Assembly (NCBI RefSeq): GCF_030852425.1
Contig: NZ_NSDM01000001.1
Span: forward strand, 62,001-126,000
DNA length: 64,000 bases
Source: Saccharothrix longispora
GTDB lineage: Bacteria; Actinomycetota; Actinomycetes; Mycobacteriales; Pseudonocardiaceae
Reading direction: 5' to 3'
A program made the position numbers and the translations under genes. Under the pieces are notes generated by a model, which made no database searches, was not told the DNA's origin, and saw only the letters and a list, made by a program, of their open reading frames with translations. Below are positions 47,998 through 56,839 of this stretch, piece by piece. How positions within the stretch are numbered: position 1 is the first letter of the stretch; each line of letters opens with the position of its first letter.

Positions 47998-49323
47998 ATG
48001 CTGCTGCCGGCGTTGGCCTCACCGTCGTCGAAGACCGCCCTGCGCTTCCCCGGACGGGAGCTGACCTACGAGCGGTTGGCCGACGAGGCCCGCCGCGTCG
48101 CGCACGGGGTGCGCGGGATGCGGCGGGTCGCCGTGTGGGCGCGGAACACGCCCGAGACGTGCGTGGCGGTCGTCGGCGCGCTGCTCGCGGGCGTGCCCGT
48201 GGTGCCGCTGAACCCGAAGCTCGGCGAGCGCGAGCTGGCGCACGTCCTCGCCGACAGCGCGCCCGACCTGGTCGTGGACGACGAGCTGCCGTCCGGGCCG
48301 TCGGGCGACCTGCCCGAGCCGGACGCCGAGGCGCCCGCGCTGATCGTCTACACCAGCGGCACGACCGGGCCGCCGAAGGGCGTGGTGCTGCCGCGCCGGG
48401 CGCTGGCCACCAACCTCGACGCGCTGGCCTCGGCGTGGGCGTGGACCGCCGACGACGTCGTGGTGCACGGCCTGCCGCTGTTCCACGTGCACGGCCTCGT
48501 CGTCGGCGTGCTGGGACCGCTGCGGCGCGGCGGCACCGCGCACCACCTCGGGTCGTTCGGCGTCGCGGGCGCGGCGGCGGCGCTGGAGGCAGGCGGCACG
48601 ATGCTGTTCGGCGTCCCGACGATGTACCACCGGATCGCGAACGAGCCGGAGCACGCGGCGGCGTTCGCCCGCGCCCGGCTGCTGGTGTCCGGTTCGGCCG
48701 CGCTGCCCGCGAGCGTGCACGAGCGCGTCGAGCGGCTGACCGGGCAGCGCGTCGTGGAGCGGTACGGCATGACCGAGACCCTGATGAACACCAGCGTCCG
48801 CGTGGACGGCGACCGGCGGCCCGGCGCGGTGGGCCCGCCGCTGCCCGGCGTGGAGCTGCGGGTCGTCGGCGACGAACCCGGCGAGATCGAGGTGCGCGGC
48901 CCGAACCTGTTCCTGGAGTACCTGAACCGGCCCGACGCGACCGCCGAGGCGTTCCACGACGGCTGGTTCCGCACCGGGGACCTCGCCGTGGTCGACGCCG
49001 ACGGGTACGTCCGGATCGTCGGCCGCCGGGCCACCGACCTGATCAAGAGCGGCGGCTACAGGATCGGCGCGGGCGAGATCGAGAACGCGCTGCTGGAGCA
49101 CCCCGCCGTGGCCGAGGTCGCGGTGACCGGCGAACCGGACGAGGACCTGGGCGAACGGGTCGTGGCCTGGGTGGTGGCGCGCGGGGAGGCGCCCGCCCCG
49201 GAGGAGCTGGGCGACCACGTGGCGCGACTGCTGTCGCCGCACAAGCGCCCGCGCGTCGTGCGGTACGTGGACGCGCTGCCGCGCAACGACCTGGGCAAGG
49301 TGCTGAAGCGGGAGCTGCGGTGA
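47998..49323 (+). CDS. Acyl-CoA synthetase, MatB-like (malonyl/methylmalonyl-CoA ligase)
   Basis: 441 residues, ANL adenylating enzyme, shorter than typical acetyl-CoA synthetase and of MatB length. P-loop-like YTSGTTGPPKGVV, ERYGMTETLMNTSVR, WFRTGDLAVVDADGY, RIVGRRATDLIKSGGY and the catalytic Lys near LGKVLKREL. GMTETLMNTS is the MatB pattern. It overlaps the carboxyltransferase gene by 4 bp. ATG lies 6 nt after CACTGT. Confidence 0.85.
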   Translation: MLLPALASPSSKTALRFPGRELTYERLADEARRVAHGVRGMRRVAVWARNTPETCVAVVGALLAGVPVVPLNPKLGERELAHVLADSAPDLVVDDELPSGPSGDLPEPDAEAPALIVYTSGTTGPPKGVVLPRRALATNLDALASAWAWTADDVVVHGLPLFHVHGLVVGVLGPLRRGGTAHHLGSFGVAGAAAALEAGGTMLFGVPTMYHRIANEPEHAAAFARARLLVSGSAALPASVHERVERLTGQRVVERYGMTETLMNTSVRVDGDRRPGAVGPPLPGVELRVVGDEPGEIEVRGPNLFLEYLNRPDATAEAFHDGWFRTGDLAVVDADGYVRIVGRRATDLIKSGGYRIGAGEIENALLEHPAVAEVAVTGEPDEDLGERVVAWVVARGEAPAPEELGDHVARLLSPHKRPRVVRYVDALPRNDLGKVLKRELR

Positions 49324-50546
49324 ACGCGCCCGACCCCCTGGGTTGGCCGGGGTACCGGGACCAGGTGGCGCGGGCCCGGGAGCGGACGGGCGGCGTCGAG
49401 TCGGTGTCGTGGCGGCGGACCCGGCGCGCGGTGGAGGTCGTGTTCGACTTCCGGTTCCTCGGCGGGTCGGTCGGCACGGCCACCGGCGACGTGGTCGAGG
49501 CGGCGTTCGGGCAGGCGCGGGCCGCGGGCCTGCCGGTCGTGTCGCGGATCTCCACCGGCGGCAGCCGGATGCAGGAGGGGATGCTGTCGCTGCGGCAGCT
49601 CCAGCGGGTGGCGGCGCTGTGCGCGCGGCACCGCGCGGCCGGCCTGCCGCACGTGTCGGTGCTGGGCGACCCGACGACCGGCGGCCTGTGGGCGTCGCTC
49701 GGCGCGGGCGCGGACTACGTGATCGCGGTGGCCGGGGCGCAGGTCGGGTTCGCGGGCAGCAGGGTGCGCCCGGCCGACGACCCCGCCTACACCGCCGAGG
49801 GGCAGTTCGCGGCGGGCGCGGTCGACCTCGTGGCGGAGCCGGGCGACGTGGACGCGCTGGTCGCCGCGGTCCTCGAACTGCTGACCCGGGGCGACGCCGT
49901 CCCCGCCGAGGTGCCCCGCGCCCTGGGCGCCGAGGACCTGCCCGCGGACGGGTGGGACGCGGTGCTGCGGGCGCGCGCCCCGGAACGCCCCCGCGCGGCC
50001 CGGTACCTCGACGACTACTTCGACCTCCGGGTGCCGGTCAACGGCGACCGGGCCGGGGGCGTGGACCCGGGGGTGCTGTGCGGCATCGGCCTGCGGGGCG
50101 AGCGGCCCGTCGCGTTCGCCGCGCAGACCGGCACGGCCACCACGCCGGCCGGGTTCCGCACCGCGTCCCGGCTGATCCGGCTGGCCGAGCGGTTCGCGCT
50201 GCCCGTGCTCACGCTGGTCGACACGCCCGGCGCGGCCAACGACCCGGCCGCCGAGCGCGCGGGCGTCGGCCCGGCCATCGCCGAGCTGTTCACCGTCGTC
50301 GCCGAGAGCCGCGTGCCCGTCACGACCCTGGTGATCGGCGAGGGCGGCTCCGGCGGCGCGCTCGCGCTGGCCTCGCCCGAGCACACGTGGATCACGCCCG
50401 ACGCCTACTTCTCGGTGATCGCGCCGGAACTGGCGGCGAACATCCTCAAGCGCGACGACGTGCCCGCGCTCGCCGACGACCTGCGGCTGCGGCCGCAGGA
50501 CCTGGTCGAGCTGGGCGTGGTGCGCGGGATCGCGTCACACGGGTAG
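49320..50546 (+). CDS. Compact acyl-CoA carboxylase carboxyltransferase protein
   Basis: 408 residues containing both crotonase-like halves of a carboxyltransferase. The N-half has VVSRISTGGSRMQEGMLSLRQL and LGDPTTGGLWASLGAGADYVI; the C-half has LTLVDTPGAANDPAAERAGVGPAIAELF and IGEGGSGGALALA. There is no N-terminal Cys4 zinc finger. Biotin carboxylase or biotin-carrier genes are not nearby, so a malonyl-CoA decarboxylase-like use of malonyl-CoA made by the ligase is possible. GTG 49320 overlaps the ligase stop. Confidence 0.8.
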   Translation: MNAPDPLGWPGYRDQVARARERTGGVESVSWRRTRRAVEVVFDFRFLGGSVGTATGDVVEAAFGQARAAGLPVVSRISTGGSRMQEGMLSLRQLQRVAALCARHRAAGLPHVSVLGDPTTGGLWASLGAGADYVIAVAGAQVGFAGSRVRPADDPAYTAEGQFAAGAVDLVAEPGDVDALVAAVLELLTRGDAVPAEVPRALGAEDLPADGWDAVLRARAPERPRAARYLDDYFDLRVPVNGDRAGGVDPGVLCGIGLRGERPVAFAAQTGTATTPAGFRTASRLIRLAERFALPVLTLVDTPGAANDPAAERAGVGPAIAELFTVVAESRVPVTTLVIGEGGSGGALALASPEHTWITPDAYFSVIAPELAANILKRDDVPALADDLRLRPQDLVELGVVRGIASHG

Positions 50547-50554
50547 CCCGCGGG

Positions 50555-51028
50555 TCACACCGGAAGTTCCCGCTCGACCCACGCGCCGTGCGGGCTCAGG
50601 TGCGCGACCCGCACGTCGTCGTCGCGCCGCTCCAGGGTGATGAGCAGGTGGTCCTCGTTGAGGCGCTCGGCCACGCCCTCGCCCCACTCGACGGCGACCA
50701 CCGCGTCCACCAGGTCGGTGTCCAGGTCGAGGTCGTCCAGCTCGTCGAGGTGCCCGCCGAGCCGGTAGGCGTCCACGTGCACCAGTGCCACGCCCCGGCC
50801 GCCCGGCGCGGGGTCGTGCACCCGGGCGATGACGAACGTCGGCGAGCTGACCCGCCCCGTCACGCCCAGGCCCGCGGCGAGGCCGCGCACCAGCGCCGTC
50901 TTGCCCGCGCCCAGCGGACCGGACAGCAGCACGAGGTCGCCACCCCGCACCAGCCCGCCCAGCCTGCGCCCGAAGTCCTCGGTGTCCGCCACCTCGGGGA
51001 GCATCACGCTCACGCCCGTCGCCACCAC
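50555..51028 (-). CDS. tsaE: tRNA threonylcarbamoyladenosine ATPase TsaE
   Basis: 157 residues. Walker A GPLGAGKTALVRGLAAGLG, SSPTFVIARVHDP and HVDAYRLGGHLDEL identify TsaE, the ATPase that assists TsaB-TsaD in t6A synthesis. GTG 51028 has GGAGGG 9 nt upstream and overlaps the hydrolase gene by 19 bp. Co-transcribed with alr and nnr upstream, now separated from tsaB. Confidence 0.93.
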   Translation of the reverse strand: MVATGVSVMLPEVADTEDFGRRLGGLVRGGDLVLLSGPLGAGKTALVRGLAAGLGVTGRVSSPTFVIARVHDPAPGGRGVALVHVDAYRLGGHLDELDDLDLDTDLVDAVVAVEWGEGVAERLNEDHLLITLERRDDDVRVAHLSPHGAWVERELPV

Positions 51029-52113
51029 TGCCGACCGCCCTCCGATCGTTCGGCGGCACTGCGCCGAACCAGACCGACCAGGTGCCCGGTGACCAGGTCT
51101 GCCTGCTCCAACATGAGCATGTGGCCCGCGCCGGGCACGCGGACCAGTTCGCCGTGCGGCATCTCCTCGGCCATCCGCTCGGCGTGCGAGAACGGCGTCA
51201 GCTTGTCCGCGTCGCCGCTGATCACCAGCACCTCGCAGTGCCGCAGGCCGGCCAGCGCCTTGTAGCGGTTGTGCGTGCCGAGGGTCTCCAGGAACTCGGT
51301 GAGCGCCTGCACGGTGACGCCGTTGATCATCCTGCCCATCAGGTCGACCATCGACGGGCTGACGTGCCGGTCGCCGAACGCCAGGGTCCGGATGCCGCTC
51401 CAGGTGAGCGTCGAGGCGCGTCGCCGCACCCACTCGACCAGGCCCGGCTGGAGGCCCGCCAGGCGACCGACGCCCAGCGTCACCGGGTTGTGCCGGGACA
51501 GCACGGACCTGGGCAGCCCCGCGCCGCCGATCTCGCCCGCCGCCGTGCCGACGAGGGCGACGCCGCGCACCCGTTCGGCGAACAGCTCGGGCCGGTGCTC
51601 GGCCAGCGCCATGATCGTCATGCCGCCCATCGAGTGCCCGACGAGGACCAGCGGGCCGTTCGGGGCCATGCTGCGGATGACCGCGTCGAGGTCGTGGGCG
51701 AGCTGGTCGATCGTGCTGGACCCGGGCGCGGCGCGGCCCGAGCGGCCGTGGCTGCGCTGGTCGTAGAGGACCTGGCGGACCCGCGGGTCGGTGAGCTCCG
51801 CCAGGTCGCGGCGCTGGAAGTGCCAGCAGCGGCGGTCGAGGGCGAAGCCGTGCACGAGGACGACGGTGAGGTCGGGCCTGCCGCCGTCCGCGGGATCGAC
51901 CTCCTCGGCCGACAGCGGCACGCCGTCGTCGGCGGCCACCGTGGACTCGCGGTTCGGGGTGAGCCCGCCCAGCGGTTCGTCGGCGAACGGGTCGTCGGCC
52001 TCGCGGTCGTGCGAGACCTTCTTCTGGTTCGCGGCCACGCCGACCGCCACGCCGGTCACGGCGGCGCCGAGGATGCCGCCCGCCCAGCCGACGGCCTTCC
52101 ACAGCGTGTTCAC
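51010..52113 (-). CDS. Membrane-anchored alpha/beta hydrolase
   Basis: 367 residues. An N-terminal hydrophobic helix (about 5-28) and acidic linker precede an alpha/beta-hydrolase domain: oxyanion VLVHGFALDRRCW, nucleophile GHSMGG, acid Asp in VISGDADKLTP and catalytic His in PGAGHMLML. The family is common between alr and tsaE in actinobacteria (Rv3424c neighbourhood). GTG 52113 overlaps the alr stop by 4 bp. Substrate unknown, perhaps a lipid ester. Confidence 0.88.
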   Translation of the reverse strand: MNTLWKAVGWAGGILGAAVTGVAVGVAANQKKVSHDREADDPFADEPLGGLTPNRESTVAADDGVPLSAEEVDPADGGRPDLTVVLVHGFALDRRCWHFQRRDLAELTDPRVRQVLYDQRSHGRSGRAAPGSSTIDQLAHDLDAVIRSMAPNGPLVLVGHSMGGMTIMALAEHRPELFAERVRGVALVGTAAGEIGGAGLPRSVLSRHNPVTLGVGRLAGLQPGLVEWVRRRASTLTWSGIRTLAFGDRHVSPSMVDLMGRMINGVTVQALTEFLETLGTHNRYKALAGLRHCEVLVISGDADKLTPFSHAERMAEEMPHGELVRVPGAGHMLMLEQADLVTGHLVGLVRRSAAERSEGGRQWWRRA

Positions 52114-53222
52114 CGGTACACCCTGGTCACGCGCGGGCGGTACATGCCGGTGACGATCTCGTAGTCGATGGTGCCGGTGGTGTCGGCCCACTCGCGGACC
52201 GTGGGCTCGCCGCGCTCGCCGGTGCCGAACAGCACGACCTCGTCGCCCTCGGCGGGCCGGTCGTCGCCGCAGTCGACCACGACCTGGTCCATGCAGACCC
52301 GGCCGACGACCGGGCGGCGCCGACCGCCGAGCCACACGTGCATCCGGTTGGACAGGGCGCGCGGCACGCCGTCCGCGTACCCGACGGGGACCAGGGCCAG
52401 CGTGGTGTCGGACTTGGCGGTCCAGGTCATGCCGTAGGACACGGACTCGCCGACCCCGATGCGCTTGGTGAGGGCGACGGACGAGCGGAACGTCATCACC
52501 GGGCGCAGGTCGGCCGGGACCGGGACCGGGTTGAGGCCGTAGATCGCGATGCCCGGCCGGACGAGGTCGAAGTGCAGGTCCGGGCGGGTGAGGAGGGCGG
52601 CGGAGTTGGCCAGGTGGCGGAGCGGGTCCAGGCCGGCGGCGCGGGCCTCGCGGAAGGCGTCGTCGAAGCGCGCGGCCTGGGCGTCGGTGGCCGGGTGGCC
52701 GACCTCGTCGGCGACGGCGAGGTGCGACCAGACGGCGTGGACCCGCACGTTGGGGGTCTTGGCGGCCTTCTCGACCAGTTCGGGCCAGTCGGCGGGCGGG
52801 CAGCCGCCGCGGGAGAGACCGGTGTCGACCTTGAGGTGCACGCGGGCCGTGCGGCCGGCCCTGGTGGCGGCGTCCGCGATGTCGTCGAGCTGCCGGGGCG
52901 AGGACGCCGACAGGTCGATCCCCTGCTCCACGCCGGGCGCGTAGTCCGTTCCGGGCGGGTCGAGCCAGGCGAGGATCGGCGCGGTGAGCCCGGCGGCCCT
53001 GAGCCTCAGCGCCTCGTCCAGCGAGCAGGAGCCGAGCCAGGCGGCCCCCGCCTGCACCGCGGCCCTCGCCACCTCCACCGCCCCGTGGCCGTACCCGTCC
53101 GCCTTGACGACGGCCATGGTCCCGGCTCCCGGCGCGAGCGCGTCGAGGTGCGCGACGTTGTGCCGGAGGTTGTCGAGGTCGATCACGACCTCAGCGCGAG
53201 GAGCAGCCATAACACCGCTCAT
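52110..53222 (-). CDS. alr: Alanine racemase
   Basis: 370 residues. PLP enzyme that makes D-Ala for peptidoglycan. The PLP Lys is in MAVVKADGYGHGA (about residue 38-46); HLKVDTGLSRGG, NSAALL, VRPGIAIYGLNP and the catalytic Tyr in SVSYGMTW are present. ATG 53222 (MSGVMAAPRAE) is chosen; ATG 53210 is an alternative. Upstream frame extension to 53381 runs through a repeat cluster and is not coding. The alr-hydrolase-tsaE genes overlap one another. Confidence 0.95.
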   Translation of the reverse strand: MSGVMAAPRAEVVIDLDNLRHNVAHLDALAPGAGTMAVVKADGYGHGAVEVARAAVQAGAAWLGSCSLDEALRLRAAGLTAPILAWLDPPGTDYAPGVEQGIDLSASSPRQLDDIADAATRAGRTARVHLKVDTGLSRGGCPPADWPELVEKAAKTPNVRVHAVWSHLAVADEVGHPATDAQAARFDDAFREARAAGLDPLRHLANSAALLTRPDLHFDLVRPGIAIYGLNPVPVPADLRPVMTFRSSVALTKRIGVGESVSYGMTWTAKSDTTLALVPVGYADGVPRALSNRMHVWLGGRRRPVVGRVCMDQVVVDCGDDRPAEGDEVVLFGTGERGEPTVREWADTTGTIDYEIVTGMYRPRVTRVYR

Positions 53223-53235
53223 GGTGACACAACCC

Positions 53236-53419
53236 GCGAGTCGTGCGTTCAAGCCGGGCGAGTCGTACGTCCAAGCCGCGCGAGTCGTAAGTTCAGGTCC
53301 GGTGAGTTTCGTGTTCGGGTCGAGAGGCACTGATCCCGAACGCAGAACCCGGTGCTCCCGACCGTACGACTCGCCCGGCACGAACTTACGACTCGCGCGG
53401 GGCGAACGTACGACTCGCG
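53236..53419. repeat. Intergenic inverted-repeat cluster, locus 2
   Basis: Same elements as locus 1 at 40786. Inverted A copies (GCGAGTCGTACGTCC and variants) lie near 53236, 53259 and 53278; a B copy (GAACGCAGAACCC) at 53338; forward A copies near 53363, 53382 and 53404. The copies diverge from each other by a few bases. The cluster fills the alr-nnr gap, and its long-range complementarity could fold the transcript into a large hairpin. Confidence 0.85.
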
Positions 53420-53421
53420 GA

Positions 53422-54825
53422 TCAGGGGGTGCGGGTGGTGCGGGTGGTGCGGATGGCGTCGGGGAGGGCGTGGAGGAGGGCGGAGGCGGGGATGGGAGCC
53501 CCGTCGGCGGCCAGGGCGGCGGCGAGGGTGTGGACGCGGGTGGCGCAGGCCGCGGCCAGGGCGGGGTCCAACCCGGCTGCCAGGAGGGAGCCCAGGACGC
53601 CCGAGAGGACGTCGCCCGAGCCCGCGGTGGCGGCCCAGGAGTTGCCGGCCCGGTTGACGAGGGTGCGGCCGTCGGGGGACGCGATCACGGTGGCGTGCCC
53701 CTTGAGGAGGACCACGGCGTCGAACTTGTCCGCGGCACGTCGGGCGGCGGCCACGCGGTCCTCGCCCACCGGGCCGGCCAGGCGCTCGTACTCGCGGTCG
53801 TGCGGGGTCAGGACGAGCGGGGTGTCGGGGTCGCGCGCGTCCCACAGGTCGGGGTTGTTGGCGAGCATGGTGATGGCGTCCGCGTCCGCGCACACCGGGA
53901 CGCCCGCTTCCAGGACGGTGCGGAGCACCTGCTCGGCCCCCGGGCCGGTGCCGAGCCCCGGACCGACGACCCACGCCTGCACGCGGCCCGCGTCGGTGAT
54001 CGAGCCCGTGCAGATCGCCTCCGGCCAGTGCGCCCGCACGGCCTCGGCCGCCGGGCCCGCGTAGCGCACCAGTCCCGACGTGGACAGCAGGGACGCTCCG
54101 GTGGCCAGCACCGCCGCACCGGGGTAGGTCGACGAACCGGCGGCGACGCCCGTCACGCCCTGCGTGTACTTGTCCGAGTCGGGGCCGGGGACGGGCCAGG
54201 CCGCGCCCACGTCCGCCGGGTCGAGTTCGAGCAGGTCGGGACCGGGCAGCGCGTCGGCCAGGCCGATGTCGACCAGCCGCACGTCGCCGCAGTCGGCCAG
54301 CGCGTGCACGGGCTTGAGGCAGCCGAACGTCACGGTGGTGTGCGCGCGCACCGCGGGTCCGGCGACGTGACCGGTGTCCGGGTCCACGCCGCTCGGCAGG
54401 TCCACGGCCAGCACGGGCGCGTCCAGCCCGGCCACGTGGGCGGCGGCGTCCGGGCGCAGCGGGCCGCGCGCGGACAGGCCGACGATGCCGTCGACGACCA
54501 GGTCCACCGGTCCCAGGCGGTCGACGACCCGGCCGCCGGCGCGGCGGAACGCGGCCAGGCCCTCGGCGTGGGCGCGGGACGGCTCGAGCAGCACCGCGGT
54601 CACGGCCACGCCCCGCTTGCGCAGGTGGTACCCGGCCCACAGGGCGTCGCCGCCGTTGTTGCCCGCGCCGACCAGCAGGCCGACCCGCCGCCGCCCGGCG
54701 AGCAGCTCCGCCGCGACGACGGCCACGCCGAACGCCGCCCGCCGCATCAGCGCGCCCGGCGGCACGGCCGCCATGACGCGTTCCTCCGCCGCCCTGACCC
54801 GTGCCGTCGTCCACAGACCCCGCAT
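53422..54825 (-). CDS. nnr: Bifunctional NAD(P)H-hydrate epimerase/dehydratase
   Basis: 467 residues that repair damaged NAD(P)H hydrates. The N-terminal YjeF_N epimerase domain (1-200) has LLVGAGNNGGDALWAG and AVDLPSGVDPDTG. The C-terminal ADP-dependent dehydratase (about 215-460) has GSSTYPGAAVLAT, VVGPGLGTG, LVLTPHDREYERLAG and GSGDVLSGVLGSLLAAG. The fused form is normal in actinobacteria (Rv3433c). ATG 54825 chosen. It lies 16 bp after glmS. Confidence 0.95.
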   Translation of the reverse strand: MRGLWTTARVRAAEERVMAAVPPGALMRRAAFGVAVVAAELLAGRRRVGLLVGAGNNGGDALWAGYHLRKRGVAVTAVLLEPSRAHAEGLAAFRRAGGRVVDRLGPVDLVVDGIVGLSARGPLRPDAAAHVAGLDAPVLAVDLPSGVDPDTGHVAGPAVRAHTTVTFGCLKPVHALADCGDVRLVDIGLADALPGPDLLELDPADVGAAWPVPGPDSDKYTQGVTGVAAGSSTYPGAAVLATGASLLSTSGLVRYAGPAAEAVRAHWPEAICTGSITDAGRVQAWVVGPGLGTGPGAEQVLRTVLEAGVPVCADADAITMLANNPDLWDARDPDTPLVLTPHDREYERLAGPVGEDRVAAARRAADKFDAVVLLKGHATVIASPDGRTLVNRAGNSWAATAGSGDVLSGVLGSLLAAGLDPALAAACATRVHTLAAALAADGAPIPASALLHALPDAIRTTRTTRTP

Positions 54826-54841
54826 GGGGGTCAAGCCTGCC

Positions 54842-56704
54842 CTACTCGACGGTGACGGACTTCGCGAGGTTGCGGGGCTTGTCCACGTCGTACCCGCGGC
54901 TGCGGGCGATCTCCGCGGCGAGCACCTGGAGCGGCACGGTGGAGATCAGCGGCTGGAGCAGCGTCGGCACCGCCGGGATCTCGATCAGGTGATCCGCGAA
55001 CGGCCGCACGGTCTCGTCGCCCTCCTCGGCGATCACGATGGTGCGCGCGCCGCGGGCCTGGATCTCCGAGATGTTGGACACGAGCTTCGAGTGCAGCTGC
55101 GCGCGGCCCTCGGGCGACGGCATCACCACGACGACCGGCAGGCCGGGCTCGATCAGCGCGATCGGGCCGTGCTTCAGCTCCCCCGCCGCGAAGCCCTCGG
55201 CGTGCATGTACGCCAGTTCCTTGAGCTTGAGCGCGCCTTCGAGCGCCACCGGGTAGCCGACGTGGCGGCCGAGGAACAGCACGGCCTTGGAGTCGGCCAG
55301 CTCGCGGCCCAGCGCCCGGACCCGCTCGACGGTGCCGAGCACCTTCTGCACGGCGGCGGGCATGGCCTCCAGCTCGTGGAACTCGCGGGCCACCTCGTCC
55401 GGGTACTTGGTGCCGCGCGCCTGCGCCAGGGCCAGGCCGACGAGGTAGTTGGCCGCGATCTGGGCGAGGAACGCCTTGGTCGACGCCACGCCGATCTCGG
55501 GCCCGGCGTGCGTGTAGAGCACGGCGTCGGACTCGCGCGGGATCTGCGCGCCGTTCGTGTTGCACACCGCCAGCACGCGGGCCTTCTGCGCGCGGGCGTG
55601 CCGCACGGCCTCCAGAGTGTCGGCGGTCTCACCGGACTGGGAGACGGCGACGACGAGGGTGTCGCGGTCGAGCACCGGGTCGCGGTAGCGGAACTCGGAC
55701 GCCAGCTCGACCTCGACGGGCAGGCGGGTCCAGTGCTCGATGGCGTACTTGGCGACCAGGCCGGAGTGGTAGGCCGAACCGCAGGCCACCACGAACACCT
55801 TGTCGACGTCGCGCAGGTCCTGGTCGGACAGCCGCTGCTCGTCGAGCACGATCCGGCCGTCGCGGAAGTGGCCGCGCAGCGTGTTGGCCAGCGCCTCGGG
55901 CTGCTCGTCGATCTCCTTGAGCATGAAGTACTCGTGGCCGCCCTTCTCGGCGGCGGACAGGTCCCAGTTGACCGTGAACGGCTTGGCCAGCGCCTCGTCA
56001 CCGTGGAAGTCGGTCACGGTGTAGCCGTCGCGGTCGATGACCACGACTTGGTCCTGCCCCAGCTCGACGGCCTCGCGGGTGTGCTCGATGAACGCCGACA
56101 CGTCGCTGGCCACGAACGTCTCGCCGTCCCCGACACCCACGACCAGCGGGGACGAGCGGCGGGCGGCGACGACCAGGTCGGGCTGCTCGGCGTGCGTGAC
56201 GACGAGGGTGAACGCGCCCTCCAGGCGGCGGACGACGGCGCGCACGCTGGCCGCCAGGTCGCCCTTGGTGTCACCGTCGGCGTAGGCGCGGGCGACGAGG
56301 TGGGCGGCGGTCTCGGAGTCCGTGTCGCTCGCCATCTCGACGCCGTCGGCCTCCAGCTCGGCGCGCAGCGCGGCGAAGTTCTCGATGATGCCGTTGTGGA
56401 CGACCGCGACCTGGCCGGTGACGTCCCGGTGCGGGTGGGAGTTCCGGTCGACCGGCGCCCCGTGCGTGGCCCAGCGGGTGTGGCCCATGCCGGCGGTGCC
56501 CGCGAAGCCCTCGCGCCCGACCTCGTCGAGCCGGGCCTCCAGGTTGGTCAGCCGTCCCGCCTTGCGCTCCACGGCCAGGCCGCCCGCGCCGTCGAGGACG
56601 GCGACGCCCGCCGAGTCGTAGCCCCGGTACTCCAGTCGCCGCAAACCGTCGAGCACGACGTCCAACGCCGACCGGTGGCCCACATATCCCACGATTCCGC
56701 ACAC
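54842..56704 (-). CDS. glmS: Glutamine-fructose-6-phosphate aminotransferase (isomerising)
   Basis: 620 residues. First step of UDP-GlcNAc synthesis. GTG 56704 puts Cys at position 2, the N-terminal nucleophile after processing (CGIVGYVGHRSA). The class II amidotransferase domain has GMGHTRWATHG and VVHNGIIENF. Two SIS isomerase domains follow (VACGSAYHSGLVAKYAIE, SQSGETADTLEAV) and the C-tail DKPRNLAKSVTVE. No glmS ribozyme is visible upstream. The start lies 7 nt after TACGCT, so the mRNA is probably leaderless. Confidence 0.97.
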   Translation of the reverse strand: MCGIVGYVGHRSALDVVLDGLRRLEYRGYDSAGVAVLDGAGGLAVERKAGRLTNLEARLDEVGREGFAGTAGMGHTRWATHGAPVDRNSHPHRDVTGQVAVVHNGIIENFAALRAELEADGVEMASDTDSETAAHLVARAYADGDTKGDLAASVRAVVRRLEGAFTLVVTHAEQPDLVVAARRSSPLVVGVGDGETFVASDVSAFIEHTREAVELGQDQVVVIDRDGYTVTDFHGDEALAKPFTVNWDLSAAEKGGHEYFMLKEIDEQPEALANTLRGHFRDGRIVLDEQRLSDQDLRDVDKVFVVACGSAYHSGLVAKYAIEHWTRLPVEVELASEFRYRDPVLDRDTLVVAVSQSGETADTLEAVRHARAQKARVLAVCNTNGAQIPRESDAVLYTHAGPEIGVASTKAFLAQIAANYLVGLALAQARGTKYPDEVAREFHELEAMPAAVQKVLGTVERVRALGRELADSKAVLFLGRHVGYPVALEGALKLKELAYMHAEGFAAGELKHGPIALIEPGLPVVVVMPSPEGRAQLHSKLVSNISEIQARGARTIVIAEEGDETVRPFADHLIEIPAVPTLLQPLISTVPLQVLAAEIARSRGYDVDKPRNLAKSVTVE

Positions 56705-56711
56705 GCCGCAC

Positions 56712-56717
56712 AGCGTA
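56712..56717 (-). promoter_or_regulatory. -10 box TACGCT of leaderless glmS promoter
   Basis: TACGCT on the minus strand, exactly 7 nt before GTG 56704; TTGGGT lies 17 nt further upstream as a weak -35. Confidence 0.55.
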
Positions 56718-56826
56718 ACTAGACCAGGAGCATCACCCAAAAGGGCCACCTCAACGCGTTTGCGCAGGTGGGCGTGCGATTTGGTATAGACCAATCGTGA
56801 GGTGCGCCCGGGTCCGCTCGATCGAC

Positions 56827-56832
56827 TACCGT
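56827..56832 (+). promoter_or_regulatory. -10 box TACCGT of a leaderless promoter
   Basis: TACCGT followed by 7 nt and GTG 56840 of the hydrolase; no Shine-Dalgarno. Confidence 0.55.
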
Positions 56833-56839
56833 TCACGCG

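Noticed and set aside
54842..56820. glmS ribozyme upstream of glmS
   Set aside because: The start codon is only 7 nt from a -10 box, so there is no 5' leader to hold one.
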